Source: a virus
Direction: 5' to 3' (one strand)
DNA: 64,000 nucleotides
Virus record (IMG/VR): IMGVR_UViG_3300010885_038790
Location: 51,167 to 115,166 of that record
The notes under the pieces are model-generated. The model made no database searches and was not told the DNA's origin. It saw nothing but the letters and a program-made list of their open reading frames with translations. Numbering within the stretch: position 1 is the stretch's first letter; every line of letters begins with the position of its first letter. Positions 46,990-55,025 of the stretch are shown piece by piece. The position numbers were made by a program, and so were the translations under genes.

Positions 46990-47685
46990 ATGACCGAGCG
47001 ATATTTTTCTGATGTTATTCGTGAGAGGATGAATAAGGATGGTAAACGTTATTTTGCATGTGATAATATTTCTGAATATCTTGATGATCATGGACGAGAT
47101 TTTCTCATCACCGAACTGACTGAAAAGTTCAATGGAGTACTTGAGTCACTCCTGATCGATACAACGAATGATCCGAACAGTCAAGGTACAGGCAAGCGTC
47201 TGGCTAAGATGTATGTTAATGAGATTATGTCTGGGCGTTATTATCCTGAACCAGCCTCTACTGCCTTCCCTAACGAAGGGAGTGAACGGTATACAGGTAT
47301 GTTAGTTGTTCGTCCAGAACTTAAGTCAATGTGTAGTCATCATCACCAACCAGTTCGAGGTATTGCATACATCGGTATCATTCCTGGTAATAAGGTAATT
47401 GGACTTTCTAAGTATGCACGGGTTGCGCAATGGCATGCCCGCCGTGGGACACTACAGGAAGAATTATGCACCCATATTGCCAATTCAATTATGAATTCAA
47501 CCGAGTCACCTGATGTTGCTGTTTACATTGCTGCGCGTCATGGGTGCTGTGAAAATCGTGGATTGAACGCCCATTCGTCACTGACTCAAACAACCGTATT
47601 GCATGGCCAATTCCATCAAGCAGATGTAAAGAAAGAGTTCTTCGACAACATTACGCTACAGCAATCATACAATGAGAAAATTTAA
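46990..47685 (+). CDS. folE: GTP cyclohydrolase I FolE
   Basis: The 231 residues carry the FolE zinc site with Cys115 and His118 in CSHHHQP, and Cys186 in HGCCENRG, plus IPGNKVIGLSKYARVAQWHARR, the conserved pterin-binding stretch. FolE opens GTP to dihydroneopterin triphosphate, the first step of 7-deazaguanine synthesis. It follows QueD by two bases. A sigma-70-like promoter begins just after its stop. Confidence 0.96.
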   Translation: MTERYFSDVIRERMNKDGKRYFACDNISEYLDDHGRDFLITELTEKFNGVLESLLIDTTNDPNSQGTGKRLAKMYVNEIMSGRYYPEPASTAFPNEGSERYTGMLVVRPELKSMCSHHHQPVRGIAYIGIIPGNKVIGLSKYARVAQWHARRGTLQEELCTHIANSIMNSTESPDVAVYIAARHGCCENRGLNAHSSLTQTTVLHGQFHQADVKKEFFDNITLQQSYNEKI

Positions 47686-47688
47686 CGC

Positions 47689-47717
47689 TTGCATTAATTA
47701 ACGGAGTCAGTTATAAT
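47689..47717 (+). promoter_or_regulatory. Sigma-70-like promoter in the deazaguanine operon
   Basis: TTGCAT (47689-47694) and TATAAT (47712-47717) are 17 bases apart, ending 29 bases before the ATG of the next gene, in a 61-base gap after FolE. The TTAATTA after the -35 matches the promoters near 61882-63825. Confidence 0.65.
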
Positions 47718-47746
47718 TAACTATCTCTAACTTAATAGGTGTTATT

Positions 47747-48004
47747 ATGACTCAAGCAACTTCAAAGCCTCGTGTTAAGTCTGACGGTATCGGTGAAGAT
47801 ACTATGAAGACTTTATATGAGGTATTTAATACAGCAAATACTGATGATTATAAGTTGATGTGTTTAGAAGTGATTGGATGCTCGAATGCTAAACCAGCTA
47901 CCAAGCAAAGGTTTAATGATCTTATTACTCAAAGCAATAGCAAGGCTACTATGCTGACCCGGGTTACTAATTTTTTCTTAGCAGGTGAAGGAAAAGGTGT
48001 ATGA
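47747..48004 (+). CDS. Conserved phage protein of unknown function
   Basis: This 85-residue protein has a basic, Ser/Thr-rich N-terminus (TQATSKPRVKSDGIGED) and a helical remainder (MKTLYEVFNTANTDDYKLMCLEVI, FNDLITQ). There is no known motif. It is the first gene after the TTGCAT/TATAAT promoter and overlaps the next by four bases (ATGA). Position in the modification operon does not prove a link to it. Confidence 0.5.
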   Translation: MTQATSKPRVKSDGIGEDTMKTLYEVFNTANTDDYKLMCLEVIGCSNAKPATKQRFNDLITQSNSKATMLTRVTNFFLAGEGKGV

Positions 48005-48414
48005 GCGAGATTAACGGTAAGATGTATTTGGCGCGTTTCACGAATAGGGAGACGCGAGAGATAGAGTTCTATAAGTTCGGTCATACTCATTCGTATGATG
48101 CAATGGATCGATTTACATACGCCCCTGCGCAATACGAAAAGTGGAATATTAAGATTATGAAAACGGTCTACGGGCCGTTAGAACAGATGAAGGGCATTGA
48201 AGAGACCTTTAAAGCATTGTATCCAAAGAATCTATGGATCGATGAAAAGGTATCCGGTGTTACTGAAATTGTAAAGCTTGAGCAGCCTGCAATTGATCGT
48301 ATAATTGGATTGATGACTCAACTTAATGGTGTGTACTGGCGTCAACGTGAGCGCGAGAAAGCACAAGGTATTATTGACTATTTAAAGGTATTAGATGAAG
48401 AAGATCGCCCATGA
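48001..48414 (+). CDS. GIY-YIG/T5orf172-like protein
   Basis: These 137 residues begin GKMYLARFTNRETREIEFYKFGHTHSYDAMDRF, resembling the 'yklGkT......R' core of T5orf172/MUG113 proteins in the GIY-YIG nuclease superfamily, and have a later KGIEETFKALYPKNLWIDEKVSG that fits the family's conserved Glu and 'G.tE' region. If real, it could be a nuclease. Catalytic residues are not certain from reading alone. Its end overlaps the DpdA-like gene by 20 bases. Confidence 0.45.
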   Translation: MSEINGKMYLARFTNRETREIEFYKFGHTHSYDAMDRFTYAPAQYEKWNIKIMKTVYGPLEQMKGIEETFKALYPKNLWIDEKVSGVTEIVKLEQPAIDRIIGLMTQLNGVYWRQREREKAQGIIDYLKVLDEEDRP

Positions 48415-49182
48415 AGCCCCTATTGGTATTTTTAGTCGTATACAGGAAGTAACCGATTATGATTATGCTCTAGTACATTTGTTTGAAGAGCGTGTGGACT
48501 ATTGGGAAAAGTTTGTACGGGCTAAGAAGATGGGGCGTGAGATTATTCTTGATAACTCTATTTTTGAATTAGGAGAGGCATTTGAGAAGGATAAGTTCTG
48601 TCATTGGGTAGAGAAACTCCTTCCCACCTGGTATGTATTCCTGATGCGCTTGAGGATGCTGAGCGTACGGTTAAGAATGTAAAAGATTGGCAGCATTTTG
48701 CTGGTTGTAAATCGATTGGTGTAGTGCAAGGCAAGACCTACGAAGAAGTGAAATGGTGTTATCAAGAGATCGAACCTCTAGTTGATAAAGTGGCTATCTC
48801 ATTTGACTATCATTTCTTTATTGATATTGACCTCAATGGGTTTTTGCCCACGAAGTATCATCACTTTATGTACGGGCGTGATGCGATGATTCATCGCCTC
48901 CTTTCTGACGGGGTTATTAATGAGAATAAACCTCATCATCTACTTGGGTGTGGGTTGCCTCAGGAGTTTGAAAGTTATAGGGAATTAAATTGGATTGAAA
49001 GTATTGATACATCTAACCCTGTAGTTGCAGCGATTAAAGGAATGACCTATAATGGACGCAAAGGCCTTGAAGATAAACCATCACAAAAGCTATTCACTAT
49101 GCTGGATAGTAAGCTTAGTTCCTACGAATTACAGCTGGTACTGTATAACATCGAGTGTTTTAGGGCAATTGTAAATGGCTAA
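48395..49182 (+). pseudogene. dpdA: DpdA-like DNA guanine transglycosylase, interrupted by an apparent one-base deletion
   Basis: Two overlapping frames together give one protein of about 262 residues. The first (from 48395) has GREIILDNSIFELGEAFE with Asp53 in the place of the TGT catalytic Asp; the second (up to 49182) has HLVCIPDALEDAERTV, GCKSIGVVQGKTYEEVKWC (like the TGT IVQG motif), VAISFDYHFF and LLGCGLPQEF. This is the pattern of phage DpdA, which swaps guanine in DNA for a 7-deazaguanine base. The first frame runs off-family after EKLL at about 48620; adding one C to the CTCC near 48617-48620 restores KLPSHLVCIPD. It could be a sequencing or assembly error, a real inactivation, or frameshifting. 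It is surrounded by preQ1 synthesis genes. Confidence 0.75.
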
Positions 49183-49714
49183 AAAGTGGATTGCGTTGTA
49201 TAGTCAGACTGGGTCTGAGATTGCAGCTTTGTCTAAGGCGATTGATCGTAAGCCAGATATTCATCTGACAAATAACGTTGTGTTTACGGCTAATACTATT
49301 GTTAGTGGTACTATACTGAGGGCAAAGCATTCATGGATAGTTTCATACCTTGAAAATCAGGTAATATACGATCCAAAAGATACCATCATTACACTTCATG
49401 GATACTTACGCATACTTCCAGTAAGTTTGTGCACCAAGTATACCATCTATAATGGGCATCCTGGAGCTATTGATCTATACCCTGAGTTGAAAGGTAAAGA
49501 TCCACAGGTTAGAACGTGGGAGAACAAAGAACGATATAAGTTCATCGGTAGTGTGGTACATAAGGTAGTACCGGAAGTGGATGCAGGAGAGATCATTAAA
49601 AGTGTTCATCTTTCTAATACATCTCAATCGATTGATGATACATTCTCAATGCTTAGGATGTGTTCACTTAGTGCATGGACATTTGCAATGAAGGAAATAG
49701 GAATATGCGAATAG
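49175..49714 (+). CDS. Formyltransferase, candidate dPreQ1 formyltransferase (DpdN-like)
   Basis: The 179-residue protein has a formyltransferase fold: ITLHGYLRILP (72-82), YNGHPGAIDLYPELKGKDPQ with Asn93 and His95, and VVPEVDAGEII with Asp136, together the Asn-His-Asp triad of PurN/Fmt-type enzymes. PurN acts on glycinamide ribotide, but this copy sits between DpdA-like and QueF genes. A formyltransferase (named DpdN in published phage work, as I recall) was predicted to act on preQ1 in DNA, so that is the most likely role. It starts eight bases before the DpdA-like stop and overlaps the next kinase by ten bases. Confidence 0.75.
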   Translation: MAKKWIALYSQTGSEIAALSKAIDRKPDIHLTNNVVFTANTIVSGTILRAKHSWIVSYLENQVIYDPKDTIITLHGYLRILPVSLCTKYTIYNGHPGAIDLYPELKGKDPQVRTWENKERYKFIGSVVHKVVPEVDAGEIIKSVHLSNTSQSIDDTFSMLRMCSLSAWTFAMKEIGICE

Positions 49715-50244
49715 GAATAACTGGTGCGCAGTCGGTAGGCAAGACTACTTTGCTTAATGCGTTACGTTCGGAAGATATGTTTAAAGATCTCGTCATATGT
49801 GATGAGGTTACGCGTAGGGTTAAGGGTTATGGTTTGCCAATTAATGAGGCTGGTAATGATATAACACAACGGCTTATAATGAACGAGCATGTGGTCAATG
49901 TATTTTTGTATGACAATATGATTACCGATCGTACAGTGCTAGACGGATTAGTTTATAGCAGCTATTTGCTCAAAAATCGTAAAGTTAGTATTGATACATT
50001 CAGGTATGTGTATGATGTATACACTAAAGTAACACCCTATTATGATTATATTTTTTATATTGAGCCTGAGTTTGATATAGAAAATGACGGTACGCGTAGT
50101 GTGGATGTAGAGTTTAGGAATGAAATAGCTAGTCTGTTTGAGAGTTTAATATACCAGCATAAGCTGGATGTTATTAGGATTGGTGGTTCAGTACGTAACC
50201 GCGTTAATCAAATTATTGATATTATAGAAAAGGATAAAGAATGA
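49705..50244 (+). CDS. P-loop kinase/AAA_28 (NadR-like) protein
   Basis: From the ATG at 49705 the protein is 179 residues, with a Walker A GAQSVGKTT (7-15), a Walker B-like ICDEVTRRV and ITDRTVLDGLVYSSYLLKN, in the style of NadR-type nucleotide or nucleoside kinases (AAA_28). The substrate is unknown. It overlaps the formyltransferase upstream and QueF downstream, so it is embedded in the deazaguanine operon; phosphorylation of a precursor or of a nucleotide pool is possible. A longer in-frame start at 49675 would overlap the formyltransferase more and is not preferred. Confidence 0.7.
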   Translation: MRIGITGAQSVGKTTLLNALRSEDMFKDLVICDEVTRRVKGYGLPINEAGNDITQRLIMNEHVVNVFLYDNMITDRTVLDGLVYSSYLLKNRKVSIDTFRYVYDVYTKVTPYYDYIFYIEPEFDIENDGTRSVDVEFRNEIASLFESLIYQHKLDVIRIGGSVRNRVNQIIDIIEKDKE

Positions 50245-51155
50245 GCGAAATCGAAGATATTGCAAGCGTTCACCTAGGTAAGGCAGGTGATGGTACGGTA
50301 GTTAAACCTTATATTACACCTGATGAAGTAGATCCAGGATTGCTGGTATCTATTCCACGGTATCTTAATCGTACTGCGTATGGTATTGAGGAAGATAATC
50401 TGCCGTTTGCTGGGTATGATGTGTGGAATGCATATGAGTTTTCTACGCTATTAAAGAATGGATTTCCAATTTCTGGGCTAGTAAAGTTTGCATATCCAGC
50501 TGATTCTCCAAATATTGTAGAGAGTAAATCGGTTAAGCTTTACCTCAACTCATATAACATGGCCAGTGTTATTGATAACTGGGAAGATGTTTATATACTC
50601 GAGGATAAGATTACCGCCGATCTCGAGAAAGCTGTCGGGGCCCAGGTAAATGTTAACATCTTCCAGGGTGATCTGGATACTATTAGGCCAGTTGCAGGTG
50701 ATTTTACATTGCTTGAGTCATACTGTAACATTCCTAATATGGAATTTAACAGCTACGAAGAATCATCAGATATTCTAGAAGTAGTTCCAAGTATTGGTCG
50801 TTACGAGCGTTGGCGTTCGCACTCACTCCGCTCCAATTGCCGGGTAACAAATCAACCGGACTGGGGTGATGTGTATGTTCATATTAAGGGTGAGCTTAGC
50901 GTGACACCAGAATCACTTTTGAAGTATATCATTTCTATGAGAAAAGAGAATCACTTCCACGAAGAGATTTGCGAGTGTATCTATACCAGGCTTAATGCAT
51001 TGCTTGCACCAGATGAGCTGCTAGTTACATGCTTGTATACTCGTCGTGGAGGTATTGATATTAATCCCGTTCGTAGTAGCAATCCTTTCCTGATGTATCG
51101 TTATACGCCAATCATTGACGTTACTCAACCTAGTACAAAGACTGCCCGTCAATGA
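50241..51155 (+). CDS. queF: NADPH-dependent preQ0 reductase QueF
   Basis: The 304 residues match the bimodular (E. coli type) QueF. The first half has FAGYDVWNAYEFSTLLKNGFP and ESKSVKLYLNSYNM (94-107); the second has SHSLRSNCRVTNQPDWGDVYV with catalytic Cys200 and Asp207, and LLKYIISMRKENHFHEEICECIY. The family reduces 7-cyano-7-deazaguanine (preQ0) to preQ1. Having QueF indicates that the phage uses preQ1 or something made from it, rather than stopping at preQ0. The start overlaps the kinase and the end overlaps the next small gene. Confidence 0.95.
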   Translation: MSEIEDIASVHLGKAGDGTVVKPYITPDEVDPGLLVSIPRYLNRTAYGIEEDNLPFAGYDVWNAYEFSTLLKNGFPISGLVKFAYPADSPNIVESKSVKLYLNSYNMASVIDNWEDVYILEDKITADLEKAVGAQVNVNIFQGDLDTIRPVAGDFTLLESYCNIPNMEFNSYEESSDILEVVPSIGRYERWRSHSLRSNCRVTNQPDWGDVYVHIKGELSVTPESLLKYIISMRKENHFHEEICECIYTRLNALLAPDELLVTCLYTRRGGIDINPVRSSNPFLMYRYTPIIDVTQPSTKTARQ

Positions 51156-51358
51156 TTGATAAAAATGTAGAGGCCATTCGTCAGTCATTACTCGAACGAA
51201 TGGAAAAAGGATATAAGAAATACGGCACTACTACCGAACGTGTCGATATTGACCTGATGGGATGGTTGCAGCATTTACAGGAAGAACTGATGGATGCTGC
51301 AGTATATGTTGAAAGGATTAAAGATGAACTTAGAACAAGCGCTAGCAAAACTACCTGA
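51152..51358 (+). CDS. Short MazG-like nucleotide pyrophosphohydrolase-type protein
   Basis: The 68 residues carry MEKGYKKYGTTTERVDIDLMGWLQHLQEELMDAAVYVERI, a pattern seen in small phage proteins related to MazG-like dNTP pyrophosphohydrolases ('KYG....r.Dl..WL.H..EE.mDAavY'). The two Glu and one Asp in EELMDAA could bind metal. It may tune nucleotide pools. It overlaps the start of QueC by 35 bases. Confidence 0.55.
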   Translation: MIDKNVEAIRQSLLERMEKGYKKYGTTTERVDIDLMGWLQHLQEELMDAAVYVERIKDELRTSASKTT

Positions 51359-52085
51359 TACAGATGCAAATGTTGTATCGGTATTGTCTGGAGGTCTTGA
51401 TTCAACTATTCTAACGTACATCTTAGTTAAGAAGTATGGTAAGGACCGAGTATTTGCTTTGACTTATGATTATGGACAGAAGCAGAGGCGTGAAATTGAT
51501 ATGGCTCGTGCAACCTGCATGTACATTGAAGTTAAACATAAGGTACTTGACTTGAGTATACTGGGTGATATTGTTAAAGATGTGTCAGCTAACATCAAAG
51601 GCACTGCTGTTGAGATGCCATCCATTAAGGATGTGCTTGGTGACCCACAACCAAAGACGTATGTACCTTTCCGTAATATGATCCTTAATTCGTTAGCATT
51701 CTCATTTGCTGAGTCGAATAAAGCAAGTCATGTGTTTACTGGATTACAGGTTCACGATCAGTATGGGTATTGGGATACGTCTCAACGCTTTGTTGATAGT
51801 ATGAATAACGTTGCTTCTCAAAACAGATCACATAAGGTATCCCTTGAGGCTCCATTTTCCGAACTATCAAAGTATGATGAGATTTTAATTGCCCAAGAGA
51901 TGGGGGGCGTTGAATTAGATCTCACCCTCACATGCTATAATCCTGATGTTGATGGTCGTAGTTGTGGTAAGTGCCCATCGTGTAGTGAGCGTATTGCTAA
52001 CTTTGCGAAAGCTGGCATTAAGGATCCAATTCCGTATAATGTAGAGATACCCTGGGATAAACTACTTGTAATGAATAACGATTAA
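51324..52085 (+). CDS. queC: 7-cyano-7-deazaguanine synthase QueC
   Basis: The ATG at 51324 is chosen because of an AAAGGA site; the protein has 253 residues. It has the PP-loop SGGLDST (22-28), YDYGQKQRREIDMAR (48-62), PFRNMILNSLAFSFAE and a Cys-rich zinc site SCGKCPSC near the end. QueC adenylates CDG and adds ammonia to give preQ0. It is followed after one base by a separate class II amidotransferase. The overlap with the previous small gene is conserved operon style. Confidence 0.95.
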   Translation: MNLEQALAKLPDTDANVVSVLSGGLDSTILTYILVKKYGKDRVFALTYDYGQKQRREIDMARATCMYIEVKHKVLDLSILGDIVKDVSANIKGTAVEMPSIKDVLGDPQPKTYVPFRNMILNSLAFSFAESNKASHVFTGLQVHDQYGYWDTSQRFVDSMNNVASQNRSHKVSLEAPFSELSKYDEILIAQEMGGVELDLTLTCYNPDVDGRSCGKCPSCSERIANFAKAGIKDPIPYNVEIPWDKLLVMNND

Positions 52086-52086
52086 T

Positions 52087-52734
52087 ATGTGCGCTATAGT
52101 TGGAAGCTTTGATAAAGATAAACTTATAGAATTAATTGAGTTAAATAGCTATCGTGGTAGTCATTCATACTCAATCTCTATTTACTCCAGGGACATGCTA
52201 TTCTCTGTTAAAAAGGAGATTGGTAAGATTAATTATAATGACATCTTCTTGATCGAAGGTCAGTATGGTATTGTTCATATTCAGGCACCTACTACCGAGG
52301 CAAAAGATGAAGTAAATATCCATCCTGCTAGGTTCAGGCTGTCAGATCGTTACTATAAATGGCCGGCGTTATGGCATAATGGAATCATTAAGTCTTCTCA
52401 TGTAAAAAAGATGCAGGTTAAATACGGTATCGATACTGATTGGGATACTGAACTACTACTTCGTGCTTATATTGAAGAAGGCGCCCGCGGGCTATCAGAA
52501 ATAGATGGGTCGTTTAGTTGTCTATACTATGATAGGGCCTGTTTATTTCTTTTTAGAAACGATATCAGCCCTATGTTCTATGATAAAGATCTTAACATAT
52601 CATCTACAATGTTTAAAGAAAGTATATCGACCCCGGCTAATAGGATTCTTAAGTTGGATCTTCAATCTAGGGCGCTATATAATATAGGTGAGTTTAAAAC
52701 GGTAGAGAATCCTTATTTCTTTGCTGATGAATAA
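52087..52734 (+). CDS. Stand-alone class II glutamine amidotransferase next to QueC
   Basis: The 215 residues begin MCAIVGSF, so after Met removal Cys2 would be the N-terminal nucleophile of Ntn-type (PurF/AsnB) glutaminases. LNSYRGSHSYS, GIVHIQAPT, ALWHNGII and IDGSFSCLYYD, with FLFRNDISPMFYD, match the rest of the glutaminase core. Published phages with archaeosine-type DNA encode this domain fused to QueC (Gat-QueC). Here it is a separate gene following QueC, so it could feed ammonia to QueC or act on preQ0. Its role alongside QueF is unclear. Confidence 0.8.
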   Translation: MCAIVGSFDKDKLIELIELNSYRGSHSYSISIYSRDMLFSVKKEIGKINYNDIFLIEGQYGIVHIQAPTTEAKDEVNIHPARFRLSDRYYKWPALWHNGIIKSSHVKKMQVKYGIDTDWDTELLLRAYIEEGARGLSEIDGSFSCLYYDRACLFLFRNDISPMFYDKDLNISSTMFKESISTPANRILKLDLQSRALYNIGEFKTVENPYFFADE

Positions 52735-52752
52735 TTTGGAGATGATTACATA

Positions 52753-53253
52753 ATGAAGCATATTCTAGGACCTAACTCTAGGTCGTCCCTTACTGCTATC
52801 CGAGATGGAGATAGCCAGCCTAATGCAGTTGATCTAAGAGTCGATAAGATTTTTAAGATTAAAGAAGAACTGTTTGAAATATCTAACGAACATAAGAAGC
52901 ATAGAGGTATTGATTATGAAATCAAACTCGACCCTGAAGGATACTTTGTCCTCCACCCTGGTAGTTACGAAGTCGTTATGGAGAACGTTATTAGTGTGGG
53001 AGAACGCGAAGCAGGTTGGGTCATTACCCGCAGCACTCTTAATCGTAACGGTCTCTTCCTTACATCTGGTCTTTACGATAGCGGCTATAATGGTGTTATG
53101 GCCGGCGTCCTTCACGTTACAATTACTACTGCTAGGATTAAGAAAGGTACGCGAATAGGACAATACTTAAACTTCGATGCAGAGTCATTGAGTTTATATG
53201 ATGGTGATTACGGAATTAACAAAACCCACGATAAAAAATATAGAACGGAGTAA
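52753..53253 (+). CDS. dUTPase/dCTP deaminase-like nucleotide hydrolase
   Basis: This 166-residue protein has a core VITRSTLNRNGLFLTSGLYDSGYNGVMAGVLHV, matching the 'vRSSlaR.Gl....g.vDsGy.G.l' motif of trimeric dUTPases and dCTP deaminases, and an earlier PNAVDLRVDKIF like the dCTP deaminase substrate region. It probably limits uracil in DNA or supplies dUMP. Reading alone cannot separate dUTPase from dCTP deaminase; the PNAVDLRV start leans to the deaminase-like group. Confidence 0.75.
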   Translation: MKHILGPNSRSSLTAIRDGDSQPNAVDLRVDKIFKIKEELFEISNEHKKHRGIDYEIKLDPEGYFVLHPGSYEVVMENVISVGEREAGWVITRSTLNRNGLFLTSGLYDSGYNGVMAGVLHVTITTARIKKGTRIGQYLNFDAESLSLYDGDYGINKTHDKKYRTE

Positions 53254-53256
53254 ATT

Positions 53257-54129
53257 ATGAAAATTGAAGTTAAAATTGAAGACTTACAGAAGAAGAAACT
53301 ATTTGTCGCCACGCCCATGTACGGTGGGCAGTGTGCAGGTATGTACGCCCGAAGCATGGCTGATCTATCGGCATTCTGTGCCAAGTATAACATCCCATTA
53401 CAGTTATATTACCTTTTCAACGAGTCGTTGATTACTCGTGCACGTAACTATTGCTGTGATGAGTTTATGCGTTCAGATGCAACTCACCTTATGTTTATTG
53501 ATAGTGATATTGGATTTAATCCACAAGACGTTATTGCGTTAATGGCATTGATGACTGAAGAGAGTGAGTATGATGTTATCGGTGGTCCATATCCTAAGAA
53601 GTGTATCTCCTGGGAAAAGATTAAGATGGCTGTTGATAAGGGTGTGGCCGATGAGGACCCAAATAACCTCGAGAAGTTCGTTGGTGATTATGTGTTTAAT
53701 CCTAAATCACAACAAAAAGAGATTCCACTAGGTGAACCAGTAGAAGTATTAGAGATTGGTACTGGCTTTATGATGGTTCGTAAGAATACATTTAACAAAT
53801 ATGCCGAAGCATACCCATACCAAAGCTACAAACCCGATCATGTACGTACTGAGCACTTCGATGGTAGTCGTGAGATTATGGCATACTTCGATTGCATTAT
53901 TGATCCAGTAAGCAAGCGTTACCTGTCTGAGGATTATAACTTCTGCTATCATGTTCAAAAGATGGGATTGAAAGTATGGTTCTGCCCATGGATGCAACTA
54001 CAGCACGTTGGTAGTTATATATTTGGCGGCAGCTTGGCAGACCTGGAAGTATCGGTGCATCAGCAACAGCTGACCAAGGGCAACTTAATAAGAAGAAGGG
54101 TAAATAATGAGCGATATATTTTCGTATGA
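53257..54129 (+). CDS. GT-A glycosyltransferase
   Basis: The 290 residues begin KKLFVATPMYGGQCAGMYARSMADL and contain LITRARNYCCDEFMRSDATHLMFIDSDIGF, with DSD as the metal-binding DxD motif, and later LEIGTGFMMVRKNTF and RYLSEDYNFCYHVQKMG, whose ED fits the catalytic base of GT-A inverting enzymes. It is similar to glycosyltransferases in T4-like cyanophages. The target (phage DNA, virion or host surface) is unknown. A methyltransferase follows with a 23-base overlap. Confidence 0.8.
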   Translation: MKIEVKIEDLQKKKLFVATPMYGGQCAGMYARSMADLSAFCAKYNIPLQLYYLFNESLITRARNYCCDEFMRSDATHLMFIDSDIGFNPQDVIALMALMTEESEYDVIGGPYPKKCISWEKIKMAVDKGVADEDPNNLEKFVGDYVFNPKSQQKEIPLGEPVEVLEIGTGFMMVRKNTFNKYAEAYPYQSYKPDHVRTEHFDGSREIMAYFDCIIDPVSKRYLSEDYNFCYHVQKMGLKVWFCPWMQLQHVGSYIFGGSLADLEVSVHQQQLTKGNLIRRRVNNERYIFV

Positions 54130-55009
54130 TACTACGGCCGGTCTTAAAATTGAAGAGAACCCGCTTAAAGCACAATACCCCGATCAGACTGATAATGAGT
54201 ATTGGAGCAAAGTACCTCAACTCTTTGAGCAAGAGTTTGAGGATAAAACTAAACTAGAGACGTTTAAATCTAATTGGATTGTCAACAGAGTACCATTGTA
54301 CCTTTCAACATTCGGTCAGTTAGAAGAATCATATATTAAGGATACTCTCAGTCTTATTTTTAGACATGTACCTCCTTCAAGTCATGAGGATTTCTTAAGT
54401 CTTATGGTTGAGCCTCGTCGTGGACATACAGATAAATCTTATGCCGAAACTACTGTTTCATTCGATATTGACACTAATGGTAGTAAGCGAGTACTTAAAA
54501 ATATTGGATATCTTCGAAGCATCCGCGTACATAATGTGCTTATGTTTGAATGTACTACTAGCAAGAAAATTAAAGATTATGATGTAATAGTAGAAATTGG
54601 TGGTGGTATAGGTGAGTTCGCTAAAATTGTTCGTGATACTGGTTTTGAAGGTGAGTATTATGGAGTAGATTTTCCTCCTATGTGCGAGATCAATCAATAC
54701 TATAATGAGTTTAACGAAAAGAACTTTTATGTGAATGATGCAATTGACCTACCTGACTTCGGTGATAAGAAAGTTCTTGTTATTGGTACATGGTCATTTA
54801 GTGAAGTACCTGTATTGTACAGGGAAGAAATTATTAGCAAGATTCCTGGATGTGATTGGCTTCTTACTATTCAAGCAAATGTGATGGGTATTGATAATCT
54901 GAATTATTTCTGTAATGATTTTGGACCGCGCACTGGTAAGAGGAATCAAATCTATCATATTCAATTTCATCCATACCAAGGTGGTAACTTTTACTACTTT
55001 GTAACCTGA
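54107..55009 (+). CDS. Class I SAM-dependent methyltransferase, possibly sugar-type
   Basis: The 300-residue protein contains YDVIVEIGGGIGEFAKIV, the SAM-binding glycine loop, followed by GEYYGVDFPPMCEINQYY and VLVIGTWSFSEVPV. The overall plan resembles putative sugar O-methyltransferases that also have long N-terminal helical parts. It directly overlaps the preceding glycosyltransferase, so the two may decorate the same glycan. The substrate is unknown. Confidence 0.7.
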   Translation: MSDIFSYDTTAGLKIEENPLKAQYPDQTDNEYWSKVPQLFEQEFEDKTKLETFKSNWIVNRVPLYLSTFGQLEESYIKDTLSLIFRHVPPSSHEDFLSLMVEPRRGHTDKSYAETTVSFDIDTNGSKRVLKNIGYLRSIRVHNVLMFECTTSKKIKDYDVIVEIGGGIGEFAKIVRDTGFEGEYYGVDFPPMCEINQYYNEFNEKNFYVNDAIDLPDFGDKKVLVIGTWSFSEVPVLYREEIISKIPGCDWLLTIQANVMGIDNLNYFCNDFGPRTGKRNQIYHIQFHPYQGGNFYYFVT

Positions 55010-55025
55010 GCTCTTTTACTATATT

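Noticed and set aside
48604-48640. Programmed -1 frameshift in the DpdA-like gene
   Set aside because: No X-XXY-YYZ slippery heptamer or clear downstream hairpin is seen; a lost base in CTCC explains the break better.
49175-49714. Formyltransferase as a purine-synthesis PurN auxiliary gene
   Set aside because: Fold and triad fit PurN, but it overlaps the DpdA-like gene and the kinase next to QueF and no other purine genes are present, so a role in base modification is more likely; not excluded.
45657-52734. Operon as host-type tRNA queuosine salvage
   Set aside because: The transglycosylase resembles phage DpdA rather than tRNA TGT, and no QueA, QueG or QueH-type gene for completing queuosine is seen.
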